Shown here in pieces: positions 1-5,260 of a stretch of 5,768 bases of DNA. Below the pieces are notes generated by a model that was not told the origin of the DNA, made no database searches, and saw only the letters and a program-made list of their open reading frames with translations. The position numbers and the translations under genes are program-made. Source of the DNA: an uncultured Burkholderiales bacterium (GTDB taxonomy: Bacteria; Pseudomonadota; Gammaproteobacteria; Burkholderiales; Burkholderiaceae_C); NCBI GenBank assembly GCA_903926695.1, contig CAIYKK010000400.1:1-5768 (forward strand), read 5' to 3'. Numbering within the stretch: position 1 is the first letter of the stretch; every line of letters begins with the position of its first letter.

Positions 1-321
1 GATTTCAATCGCATGCTCGGCCAGCAGAACATAAATGAGCACGCCGTTGTTGTTCTCGGTGTCCCACACGCGCAGCTTGCCGAACTGGGTGATGGCCCGT
101 TGGCGGATCAGGTCGCCGAGGGTGTTGTTGCGGTTGAGCCGCCACAGATAGCTCGCGGGCAGGGACGCTTCGATGCCGATGCGGATTTGCCCGCTGTGGC
201 GACGCTCGCTGGCGGCCACCCGAGCAGCCAGGCGCTCCAGGACATCGGGCGCAATGGCGCGCCGGGTGTCCGAGGCGTCCAGCCACAGGTGTTTGATCAA
301 GATGCGCAGTTTGTTCAGCAT
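1..321 (-). CDS. Small TPM-domain protein, 3' end cut off by the window edge
   Basis: This reading frame starts at the ATG at 321-319 and stays open to base 1, so 107 residues are visible and the C-terminus lies outside the window. The N-terminus (MLNKLRILIKHLWLDASDTR) is not a signal peptide, which suggests a cytoplasmic or peripheral protein. The visible part resembles the TPM (DUF477) fold. It has an acidic/basic helix, then a strand with GQIRIGIEASLP near residues 51-62, a helix ending in FGKL, and the typical motif VWDTENNNGVLIYVLLAEH near residues 86-104, which matches the 'NGVLIYV' core strand of small TPM proteins. A GGGGA ribosome binding site at 335-331 lies nine bases upstream. The start is only two bases beyond the stop of the larger TPM gene, so it is almost certainly the third gene of the lemA operon. 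TPM domains are named after plant and bacterial phosphatase-like or photosystem II repair proteins. No activity can be inferred here. Confidence 0.85.
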   Translation of the reverse strand, partial: MLNKLRILIKHLWLDASDTRRAIAPDVLERLAARVAASERRHSGQIRIGIEASLPASYLWRLNRNNTLGDLIRQRAITQFGKLRVWDTENNNGVLIYVLLAEHAIEI

Positions 322-323
322 GC

Positions 324-1256
324 TTACCAGTCCCCCGAAGCGCCGCCGCCACCGAAATCGCCACCCCCGCCGCTGCTGAAATCCCCGCCACCACCGCCAC
401 CCCAACTGCCACCTGTGGAACTGCCAGAACTCCAGCCGGAACCGCCGCCGCTGCGCGCCAGGCTACCCAAGCTGGTGATCAGCGCAAACACTGCGCCCGC
501 CAGAGCCGCAATGGCGCCAATCACCACGCTACCGCTGACCATCCAGGCCAGCGCGCCCACGGCGCCGCCAGTCATCAGGGAGCCCAGTTTGCGCCCCAGC
601 AGGCCGGCGAGCACGCGCCCGCCAATCGGCACAGCGATAAACAGCAGGACCACCAGAGAACTCCAGTCAAAGTCCTGACTGTTGGAGGACTTTTGCGCGG
701 GCGATGGTAGGTGTTCTTGAGTGATGAGAGCCATGATCTGGCTGGCTGCGCCATCAAGGCCGCCCGCAAAATCGCCCTGCTTGAAGCGCGGGGTGATGGC
801 TGTTTCGATGATCTGGCGGGCGGCCAGATCGGGAATCGCACCTTCGAGCGCCTTGGTGGTTTCAATGCGCACTTTCCGGTCATTTTTGGCCACCACCAGC
901 AGCAAGCCGTCGCCGATGCTCTTGCGGCCAATTTTCCAGCTGTCGCCAACGCGCTGGGCGTAGGCTGCAATGTCTTCCGGCTGGGTGCTGGGGATGATCA
1001 GGAACACCACCTGCGCGCCGCCTGACACCTCGAAAGCGCGCAGTTTGGCCTCCAGCGCCGCCTTCTGGGCGGGGGTGAGTGTGGCCGTTTCGTCCATCAC
1101 ATGGGCGCTCAAGGCAGGGACTTGCAGCACGTCCTGGGCCTGGGCGCTCAAGGCCGCCAGGAGCAGGTAAATGGCCGCCAGCAGGCCCAGCGCCAGCCGG
1201 GCAATTTCTCCGGTCCGGGCCGTGAGGGTGGAGAACCAAAGGCCAGCGGCCATCAT
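324..1256 (-). CDS. Secreted, membrane-anchored TPM-domain protein (YgcG family)
   Basis: The protein has 310 residues if it starts at the ATG at 1256-1254; a second ATG follows at 1253. The frame is open 32 codons further upstream, but that extension lies inside lemA and is rejected. A hydrophobic segment at residues 21-37 followed by SAQA (cleavage probably after residue 40) reads as a signal peptide. A TPM domain (DUF477) covers about residues 47-180, with the characteristic VMDETATLTPAQ near 53-64, a GAQVVFLIIPS strand at 80-90, IGDGLLLVVAKNDRKVRIET at 114-133, and an ITPRFKQGDFAGGL segment near 154-167. Hydrophobic segments near 200-220 and 226-265 follow. A tail at about 269-310 is very rich in glycine and serine and ends in GDW. 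This layout is the usual one for YgcG-like proteins. The gene starts 10 bases after lemA, with only a weak AAGAAA ribosome binding site inside the lemA end, which suggests translational coupling. The family is tied to the cell envelope; its reaction is unknown. Confidence 0.9.
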   Translation of the reverse strand: MMAAGLWFSTLTARTGEIARLALGLLAAIYLLLAALSAQAQDVLQVPALSAHVMDETATLTPAQKAALEAKLRAFEVSGGAQVVFLIIPSTQPEDIAAYAQRVGDSWKIGRKSIGDGLLLVVAKNDRKVRIETTKALEGAIPDLAARQIIETAITPRFKQGDFAGGLDGAASQIMALITQEHLPSPAQKSSNSQDFDWSSLVVLLFIAVPIGGRVLAGLLGRKLGSLMTGGAVGALAWMVSGSVVIGAIAALAGAVFALITSLGSLARSGGGSGWSSGSSTGGSWGGGGGGDFSSGGGGDFGGGGASGDW

Positions 1257-1266
1257 GAAAAACTGC

Positions 1267-1866
1267 TTATTTCTTGTTGAAATCGACGGTGGGCGGCGCG
1301 GAAATCTGCGCTTCATTGGCCACCGCAAAATTGGGCTTGACCTTGTAGCCAAAGATCATGGCGGTCAGGTTGCTTGGAAAGCTGCGCGCCAGCACGTTGT
1401 ATTGCTGCACCGTTTGAATGTAGCGGTTGCGCGCCACGGTGATACGGTTTTCCGTGCCTTCGAGCTGGACCCGCAGGTCGCGAAAACCCTGGTTGGCTTT
1501 GAGGTCGGGGTAGCGCTCGCTCACGGCCATCAGGCGGCTCAGGGCGCTGCCCAGTTCGCCCTGGGCGGCCTGGAATTTTTTGAACGCCGCCGGGTCGTTG
1601 AGGGTTTCGGGCGTGACCTGAATGGAGGTGGCCTTGGCCCGCGCCTCAATCACCTTGGTGAGCGTTTCCTGCTCGAAAGCGGCCTCGCCCTTGACGGTGG
1701 CCACGATGTTGGGCACCAGATCGGCACGGCGCTGGTACTGGTTGAGCACTTCCGACCAGGCGGCGCCAGTCTGCTCGTCCAGGGACTGAAAGCTGTTATA
1801 GCCGCAGCCCGTGAGCAGCAAGCCGAGCAGGGCGGCGGCGGCAAACCTTAAAAAGCGTGATGTCAT
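1267..1866 (-). CDS. lemA: LemA family lipoprotein
   Basis: This 199-residue protein is of typical LemA length. It starts at the ATG at 1866-1864, with a good ribosome binding site GAGGGA (1880-1875) eight bases upstream. The N-terminus is a short hydrophobic leader with the lipobox L18-T19-G20-C21, so Cys21 is the predicted lipidated residue. Family hallmarks follow: GYNSFQSLDEQTGAAWSEV, then NQYQRRADLVPNIVATVKG near residues 42-60, and later KANQGFRDLRVQLEGTENRI and the ARNRY...YN..ARSFPSN segment in the last third. The body is predicted to be mostly helical. LemA proteins are anchored in the envelope and often sit next to TPM-domain or peptidase (HtpX-type) genes. Here two TPM genes lie directly downstream on the same strand. 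The molecular function is not established. It is the first gene of the cluster, and its promoter should lie in the divergent region up to about 2019. A TATGGT -10-like box at 1905-1900 is visible but has no convincing -35. Confidence 0.95.
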   Translation of the reverse strand: MTSRFLRFAAAALLGLLLTGCGYNSFQSLDEQTGAAWSEVLNQYQRRADLVPNIVATVKGEAAFEQETLTKVIEARAKATSIQVTPETLNDPAAFKKFQAAQGELGSALSRLMAVSERYPDLKANQGFRDLRVQLEGTENRITVARNRYIQTVQQYNVLARSFPSNLTAMIFGYKVKPNFAVANEAQISAPPTVDFNKK

Positions 1867-1927
1867 GGAATGGTTCCCTCAAGTGCAGACGGTAACACTA
1901 CCATAGCGCAGGTTGCACCATGCGGAC

Positions 1928-1956
1928 TTGATGTGCAGCGCAAGCTGGCACAAAAT
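1928..1956 (+). promoter_or_regulatory. Weak candidate promoter for the hydrolase operon
   Basis: TTGATG at 1928-1933 and CAAAAT at 1951-1956 are separated by 17 bases, and each matches the sigma-70 consensus at four of six positions. They lie in the divergent gap between lemA and the plus-strand genes, about 65 bases upstream of the first candidate start at 2020. Nothing stronger is visible on this strand in the gap. The T-rich GAATTTTATC stretch near 1978-1987 is an alternative -10 region without a matching -35. Confidence 0.2.
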
Positions 1957-2019
1957 TCCGCAATAGATTCTCGCCCAGAATTTTATCTTCTCCGCGTCTG
2001 AACCCCAACCCGGCACACC

Positions 2020-2157
2020 ATGCAAAAACCCACACCCCGGCCAGCCAGTCCCGATGCTATCGACGCGGCCCAGAGCTGGCGCATGGTGCCTCACCGCGTC
2101 AGCGCAGGCGGTTCGCACGAGGCGCAGGACGTGTCGGCGTTGCCGCTTCTTCACTGA
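2020..2157 (+). CDS. Possible 45-residue small protein upstream of the hydrolase
   Basis: An ATG at 2020 opens a 45-codon frame ending with TGA at 2155-2157. The product starts MQKPTPRPASPDAIDAAQSW and ends with DVSALPLLH. It has no membrane segment, signal peptide or cysteines; the first third is proline- and alanine-rich. About 73% of third codon positions are G or C, which fits a translated gene in this genome. The stop codon TGA overlaps the GAAGGG ribosome binding site of the next gene (2156-2161), an arrangement typical of translational coupling. The weak point is the region before the ATG, which is C-rich and has no recognisable ribosome binding site, so the frame could be leaderless, start elsewhere or be untranslated leader. 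I do not recognise a family. It could be a small conserved protein or a leader peptide controlling the hydrolase. Confidence 0.5.
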   Translation: MQKPTPRPASPDAIDAAQSWRMVPHRVSAGGSHEAQDVSALPLLH

Positions 2158-2168
2158 AGGGTTCAGTC

Positions 2169-3173
2169 ATGGACTATGCAGCGCCCTGGTGGTTGCCCGG
2201 TGGCAATGTGCAGACGATCTGGGCGGCGCTGCGAGCGCGCCGTTTTATCGACTCGCCGCCGGTGTTTCGCCGCGAGCGCTGGAGCACGCCGGACAGCGAT
2301 TTTGTCGATGTGGACTGGCTGGTCCCGCCCGGCGGCGCCGCAGCCGAAGCGGCCAGCGGCCAGACGCCCTTGCTGGTGGTTTTTCATGGCCTGGAAGGTT
2401 CTTCGGCCAGCCACTACGCGCAGGCTCTGGCCGATGTGGCCCGCCGTCGGGGCTGGGCCTGCGCTGTACCGCATTTTCGCGGCTGCTCGGGCGAGATCAA
2501 CCTGGCACCACGCGCCTACCATTCTGGCGACTTTGCTGAAATCGACTGGTTTTTGCGCCGCTTTGCTAATCGCCACGCCGGCCCGGTTGTGGCGGTCGGC
2601 ATTTCGCTGGGCGGCAACGCCCTGATGCGCTGGGCGGGCGAGATGGGCGCTCAAGCTGCGCAGGTGGTGGCGGCGGTGGCTTCGGTCTGCGCGCCGCTGG
2701 ACATGGCCGCCAGCGGACGGGCCATTGGCCAGGGTTTTAACCGGCTGGTGTACACGCGCATGTTCCTGCAGTCGATGCGGCCCAAGGCGCTACAAAAGCT
2801 CGCCCAGTACCCCGGCCTGTTTGACCGCGAGGCGCTGCTGGCCGCCCGCGATCTGCATGCTTTTGACCAGGTGTTCACCGGGCCGCTGCACGGCTTCAAG
2901 AGTGTCGAAGACTACTGGGCGCGCGCCTCCGCCAAGCCACACCTGCGGCAGATTGCCGTGCCCGCGCTGGCGCTGAATGCGGTCAATGACCCTTTCATTC
3001 CGGTGGAAAGCCTGCCCCGGCCTGCGGATGTCAGCCCGCAAGTCACCCTGTGGTACCCGGCACAGGGCGGCCACGTTGGATTTCCGTCGGTGCGGGCGCC
3101 GGGGCCACTGTTTCCGGGGCATGTGCAGGCCATGCCTGAGGCCGTGGTGGCGTTTTTGGCGGCGCAGCTGTAG
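2169..3173 (+). CDS. yheT: YheT-family alpha/beta hydrolase
   Basis: This 334-residue protein is close to the roughly 340 residues of the YheT/COG0429 family. The ATG at 2169 has a clear GAAGGG ribosome binding site seven bases upstream. The N-terminal WWLPGGNVQTIWAAL (residues 7-21) is the family signature ('GG-x-QTI'). The alpha/beta hydrolase core shows the oxyanion segment VVFHGLEGSS (70-79), the conserved PHFRGCSGE (101-109), and the nucleophile elbow GISLGGN with Ser146. The acid is probably Asp274 in LNAVNDPFIP, and the catalytic histidine is His302 in QGGHVGF. All three triad residues are present, so an active serine hydrolase is expected. Relatives act on esters and lipids, but the natural substrate of the bacterial family is not firmly known. 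No signal peptide is seen, so it should be cytoplasmic. It follows a candidate small protein and precedes a conserved hypothetical gene by 55 bases on the same strand. Confidence 0.95.
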   Translation: MDYAAPWWLPGGNVQTIWAALRARRFIDSPPVFRRERWSTPDSDFVDVDWLVPPGGAAAEAASGQTPLLVVFHGLEGSSASHYAQALADVARRRGWACAVPHFRGCSGEINLAPRAYHSGDFAEIDWFLRRFANRHAGPVVAVGISLGGNALMRWAGEMGAQAAQVVAAVASVCAPLDMAASGRAIGQGFNRLVYTRMFLQSMRPKALQKLAQYPGLFDREALLAARDLHAFDQVFTGPLHGFKSVEDYWARASAKPHLRQIAVPALALNAVNDPFIPVESLPRPADVSPQVTLWYPAQGGHVGFPSVRAPGPLFPGHVQAMPEAVVAFLAAQL

Positions 3174-3228
3174 TCCGCTGGAGCAGGTCGCAGGGCTGAC
3201 GCAGGCCAAAACAGCGGAAAATGGACGG

Positions 3229-3786
3229 ATGGATGATATTGTTTCCCAAGCCATTGCGAAATGGCCCAATGTTCCCGACTGCTACGGCTGGCTCGGGCTT
3301 GATGCGCGTGGCAACTGGTATCTGCGCGATGATCAGGCCCAGGCCGCCGGTCCTTTTGCCACACCCGCCGAGGGTGGAACTCCAGCCAGCAAGGGCTCGC
3401 TGCTGACGCACGCCAAGCTGATCGACTTCATTGCGCGCAACTACGAAAGTGATGCCAGCGGCCAGTGGTTTTTTCAGAATGGCCCGCAGCGCGTCTATGT
3501 CGAACTCGAAGCGGCACCGCTGGTCTGGCGGGTCGATCCCGAGCGCGGCTGGGCCGTCACAGCCCACACCGGCCAGATCGGACGCATCCAGCACTGCGTG
3601 CTCGATGAGCTGGGGCGGCTGTATTTGGATACCGACTTAGGTTTTGGCCTGGTTCATTCGCAGGACATCGTCCATGCCGCCGAGGCGGTGGAGCAGGGGC
3701 TGTGGGTTCCGGCAGAAGTTCTGGCTGCCGATCTGCCCGCCCGGTTCGGCTATGTGCGCAGCCCCAAAGCGCGGCAGAAAAAATAG
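3229..3786 (+). CDS. Conserved hypothetical protein (possibly DUF2946-type)
   Basis: The protein has 185 residues from the ATG at 3229, which gives MDDIVSQAIAKWPNVPDCYG. The frame extends far upstream into the hydrolase gene, but that part is out-of-frame shadow. An ATG at 3221 is in a different, short frame. GGAAA at 3216-3220, eight bases before the ATG, is a usable ribosome binding site. The sequence is soluble, without signal peptide or membrane segments. Recognisable blocks are CYGWLGLDARGNWYLRDD (18-35), LIDFIARNYESD (64-75), GQWFFQNGPQRVYVELE (78-94) and LYLDTDLGFGLVHSQD (131-146). I recall proteins of this kind in Burkholderiales annotated as a DUF family, possibly DUF2946, but am not sure of the number. 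The many aromatic and paired-strand segments suggest a beta-rich fold. The position behind the YheT-type hydrolase suggests co-transcription. Function unknown. Confidence 0.85.
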   Translation: MDDIVSQAIAKWPNVPDCYGWLGLDARGNWYLRDDQAQAAGPFATPAEGGTPASKGSLLTHAKLIDFIARNYESDASGQWFFQNGPQRVYVELEAAPLVWRVDPERGWAVTAHTGQIGRIQHCVLDELGRLYLDTDLGFGLVHSQDIVHAAEAVEQGLWVPAEVLAADLPARFGYVRSPKARQKK

Positions 3787-3868
3787 CCAGCAGCGCGTAC
3801 CTGCGTGTGGAGTCTTTGTGAGCAGGCCAGCGCCTTGCTCGGTTTTGCTAATCAGATCAACGCCCATG

Positions 3869-3897
3869 AAAAAAGCCGGTCAATGACCGGCTTTTTT
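3869..3897. terminator. Bidirectional intrinsic terminator
   Basis: A near-perfect inverted repeat has arms of 13 bases: six A, GCCGGTC, a three-base AAT loop, GACCGGC, six T. The GC stem of seven pairs is flanked by A tracts on one side and T tracts on the other, so it works as a rho-independent terminator in both directions. It lies 83 bases after the stop of the plus-strand hypothetical gene and 20 bases after the stop of the minus-strand cytochrome gene, exactly where two convergent transcripts meet. Confidence 0.93.
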
Positions 3898-3916
3898 GCG
3901 CAAGCAACTGAGACGC

Positions 3917-4780
3917 TTACTTGGCGGCGCTCACCATGTATTCGACAGCCGAGCGAACGTCAGCATCCGAAGCAGCGGAGCCACCTTTGGGTGGCATGGC
4001 GTTTTTGCCTTTGATGGCGCTGGTGGTCAGCATATCCAGACCGGTCTTGATGCGCGGCTCCCAGGCAGCCTTGTCACCAAATTTTGGCGCGCCAGCGACG
4101 CCAGCGGCATGGCAGGCTACGCAGACTTGCTTGTACAGGCCTTCGCCAGCGCCGCCTGCTGCGGCAACCTTGGCGGTGGGGGCGGCAGGCGCTGCCGCTG
4201 GGGCTGGTGTTGCAGCAGCGGGAACAGCCGGGGCGGCTGGTGCAGTCGCTGCGGCAGCAGGCGCAGCAGCATCGCCAGCGCCAGCAGGCACGGCTGGCTC
4301 AGGGAATTTGCCGCCTGCAGCTGCCGTCATGTAAACGATGGCGCGAGCCACTTCGACATCCTGGAAGTCGCCGCCACCTTGTGCGGTCATGTTGTTCTTG
4401 CCCTTGAGGGCCGAATTGAGCAGTGCTGCAAAGCCAGTGGCAATGCGTGGTACCCAGGCTGCAGCGTCGCCAAATTTGGGAGAACCCATTACACCCGTGG
4501 CATGGCAGGCAAAGCACTGGGCTTTATAAACTTCTTCGCCAGTGCGCAGCGGGCGGTTGGCGTCCTTGATCTGGATGGCGCCGATTTTCTGAATGCGCCC
4601 TGCGATGGCCCGCTCGGAGTTGTCCGCGCCTGCCATCGGTTTGGTTGCCGAGGACACGTAATACGCCAGCCCGGCAAGGATCAAAAGGGCGCCAATAAAA
4701 ATGAGAGAAACTGCCGACAAAAACTGCTGGGGGGTCTTGATCGGGCCGTTGTGGGCCGTGGTGGAGTCGTTTGCGCTCAT
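3917..4780 (-). CDS. Membrane-anchored di-haem cytochrome c (cytochrome c5-like)
   Basis: This 287-residue protein starts at the ATG at 4780-4778, with GAGGA (4789-4785) four bases upstream. The frame is open 64 codons further but no sign of coding is seen there. One membrane helix at about residues 21-42 is uncleaved in appearance and anchors the protein, with the rest in the periplasm. Two homologous haem c domains follow. The first has CFACH (Cys89, Cys92, His93) and a likely axial Met131 in KGKNNM. The second has CVACH (Cys220, Cys223, His224) and Met262 in KGKNAMPPKGG. Both share a PKFGD...W.PRI block after the haem site. An Ala/Pro-rich flexible linker spans about 163-204. The same plan is known for the di-haem cytochrome c5 of Neisseria, which carries electrons to terminal reductases. 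A comparable role between the bc1 complex and an oxidase or reductase is inferred. The gene is monocistronic: it has its own promoter and a terminator 20 bases downstream. Confidence 0.93.
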   Translation of the reverse strand: MSANDSTTAHNGPIKTPQQFLSAVSLIFIGALLILAGLAYYVSSATKPMAGADNSERAIAGRIQKIGAIQIKDANRPLRTGEEVYKAQCFACHATGVMGSPKFGDAAAWVPRIATGFAALLNSALKGKNNMTAQGGGDFQDVEVARAIVYMTAAAGGKFPEPAVPAGAGDAAAPAAAATAPAAPAVPAAATPAPAAAPAAPTAKVAAAGGAGEGLYKQVCVACHAAGVAGAPKFGDKAAWEPRIKTGLDMLTTSAIKGKNAMPPKGGSAASDADVRSAVEYMVSAAK

Positions 4781-4838
4781 GGCGTCCTCAAAAAACGAAG
4801 GATCAGGGGGCTGCCGCAGTCTGCTGCAGGGTCGCCGC

Positions 4839-4844
4839 ATTATA
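4839..4844 (-). promoter_or_regulatory. Perfect -10 box for the cytochrome gene
   Basis: On the minus strand this reads TATAAT, preceded by GTGGC, an exact sigma-70 -10 consensus. Transcription would start near 4832, giving a leader of about 50 bases before the cytochrome ATG at 4780. No good -35 box is found 16-18 bases upstream (candidates read AGGATT or GGATTA), so the promoter may need an activator or rely on the strong -10. Confidence 0.6.
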
Positions 4845-4881
4845 GCCACGCGCTCTTGAATAATCCTGACGCGCGCAGGGC

Positions 4882-4890
4882 TGATAGAAT
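4882..4890 (+). promoter_or_regulatory. Candidate extended -10 promoter for tRNA-Arg
   Basis: TGATAGAAT is an extended -10 element (TG, one base, then TAGAAT, five of six consensus bases). Transcription would start near 4897, about 90 bases before the tRNA. A TTGAAT at 4856-4861 resembles a -35 box but is 23 bases away, too far for normal spacing. It lies back to back with the cytochrome promoter, about 40 bases apart. Confidence 0.45.
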
Positions 4891-4988
4891 CGCGCTTTCT
4901 GTGTGGCGTTGACCACTTCACACCGTCAAAACGCGCCAATGTTTGTGCGGCCCGCACAGGCTTTCGGTGCAAGTTGTTTTCCAGCGTT

Positions 4989-5064
4989 GCGGCTGTAGCT
5001 CAGTGGATAGAGTATTGGCCTCCGAAGCCAAGGGTCGTGGGTTCGATCCCCGCCAGCCGCACCA
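4989..5064 (+). tRNA. tRNA-Arg (anticodon CCG)
   Basis: A complete 76-base cloverleaf. The acceptor stem GCGGCTG (4989-4995) pairs with CAGCCGC (5054-5060). The D arm GCTC/GAGT (4998-5001 with 5010-5013) includes one G-U pair. The anticodon stem TTGGC/GCCAA encloses the loop CTCCGAA, so the anticodon is CCG (5022-5024), which reads the arginine codon CGG. The T arm GTGGG-TTCGATC-CCCGC is canonical. The discriminator A at 5061... is followed by an encoded CCA within ACCA (5061-5064). There is no sign of an integrated element: no copy of the tRNA 3' end appears elsewhere in the window. Confidence 0.97.
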
Positions 5065-5127
5065 TCAACACTTCTTGCCAAGGCCGCCTGCGCCGCAGGA
5101 CAGGCACTCAAGCCGCAGCTTTCTGCC

Positions 5128-5241
5128 ATGAACCTTCAGTTTTACCTCGACACGGCCGCTTATCTGCTGCTGCGCGCGGCCAGCTACGCGCAGCTCAACC
5201 TCGGCGAAGACGCGGCGCTCATCGCCTTGATGTTTTGCTGA
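5128..5241 (+). CDS. Doubtful 37-residue frame, possibly frameshifted
   Basis: An ATG at 5128 opens a 37-codon frame ending with TGA at 5239-5241. The product begins MNLQFYLDTAAYLLLRAASY and continues AQLNLGEDAALIALMFC. The codons are G/C-rich at the third position and the sequence looks amphipathic and helical, like a real protein start. There is no clear ribosome binding site. Near the end, an adjacent frame gives the plausible continuation LDVLLKLKRRWL, stopping with TAA at 5262-5264, which suggests a one-base frameshift. I recognise no family. It may be a degenerate small gene, a sequence error or chance. The rest of the 5065-5260 interval between the tRNA and the transporter shows only a five-pair hairpin at 5087-5099 (CCTGC/GCAGG) without a T tract. 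Confidence 0.3.
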   Translation: MNLQFYLDTAAYLLLRAASYAQLNLGEDAALIALMFC

Positions 5242-5260
5242 AGCTGAAGCGGCGCTGGCT

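Noticed and set aside
13..678. Long plus-strand frame of 221 codons with a proline-rich middle
   Set aside because: It is the antisense of the two TPM genes; the proline run mirrors the glycine-rich tail on the minus strand.
1171..1851. Plus-strand frame of 226 codons opposite lemA
   Set aside because: LemA on the minus strand has a lipobox, a ribosome binding site and family motifs; the opposite frame has none.
2054..2539. Plus-strand frame of 161 codons starting before the hydrolase
   Set aside because: Arg-, Ala- and Cys-rich shadow frame overlapping the clear YheT-type gene.
2977..3228. Upstream extension of the hypothetical protein into the hydrolase gene
   Set aside because: The extension lies out of frame inside the hydrolase; similarity-like sequence begins at the ATG at 3229.
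4160..4300. GC-rich repeated GCAGC/GCCAGC tract resembling a repeat array
   Set aside because: It is the degenerate codon pattern of the Ala/Pro linker in the cytochrome; there are no regular units or spacers.
4856..4869. FNR/ANR-like site TTGAATAATCCTGA near the cytochrome promoter
   Set aside because: The right half does not match the TTGAT-N4-ATCAA palindrome, and the position relative to the -10 box is wrong for usual activation.
3896..4912. Plus-strand frame of 338 codons over the cytochrome
   Set aside because: Antisense shadow; the minus strand carries two CxxCH haem sites, a membrane anchor and a ribosome binding site.
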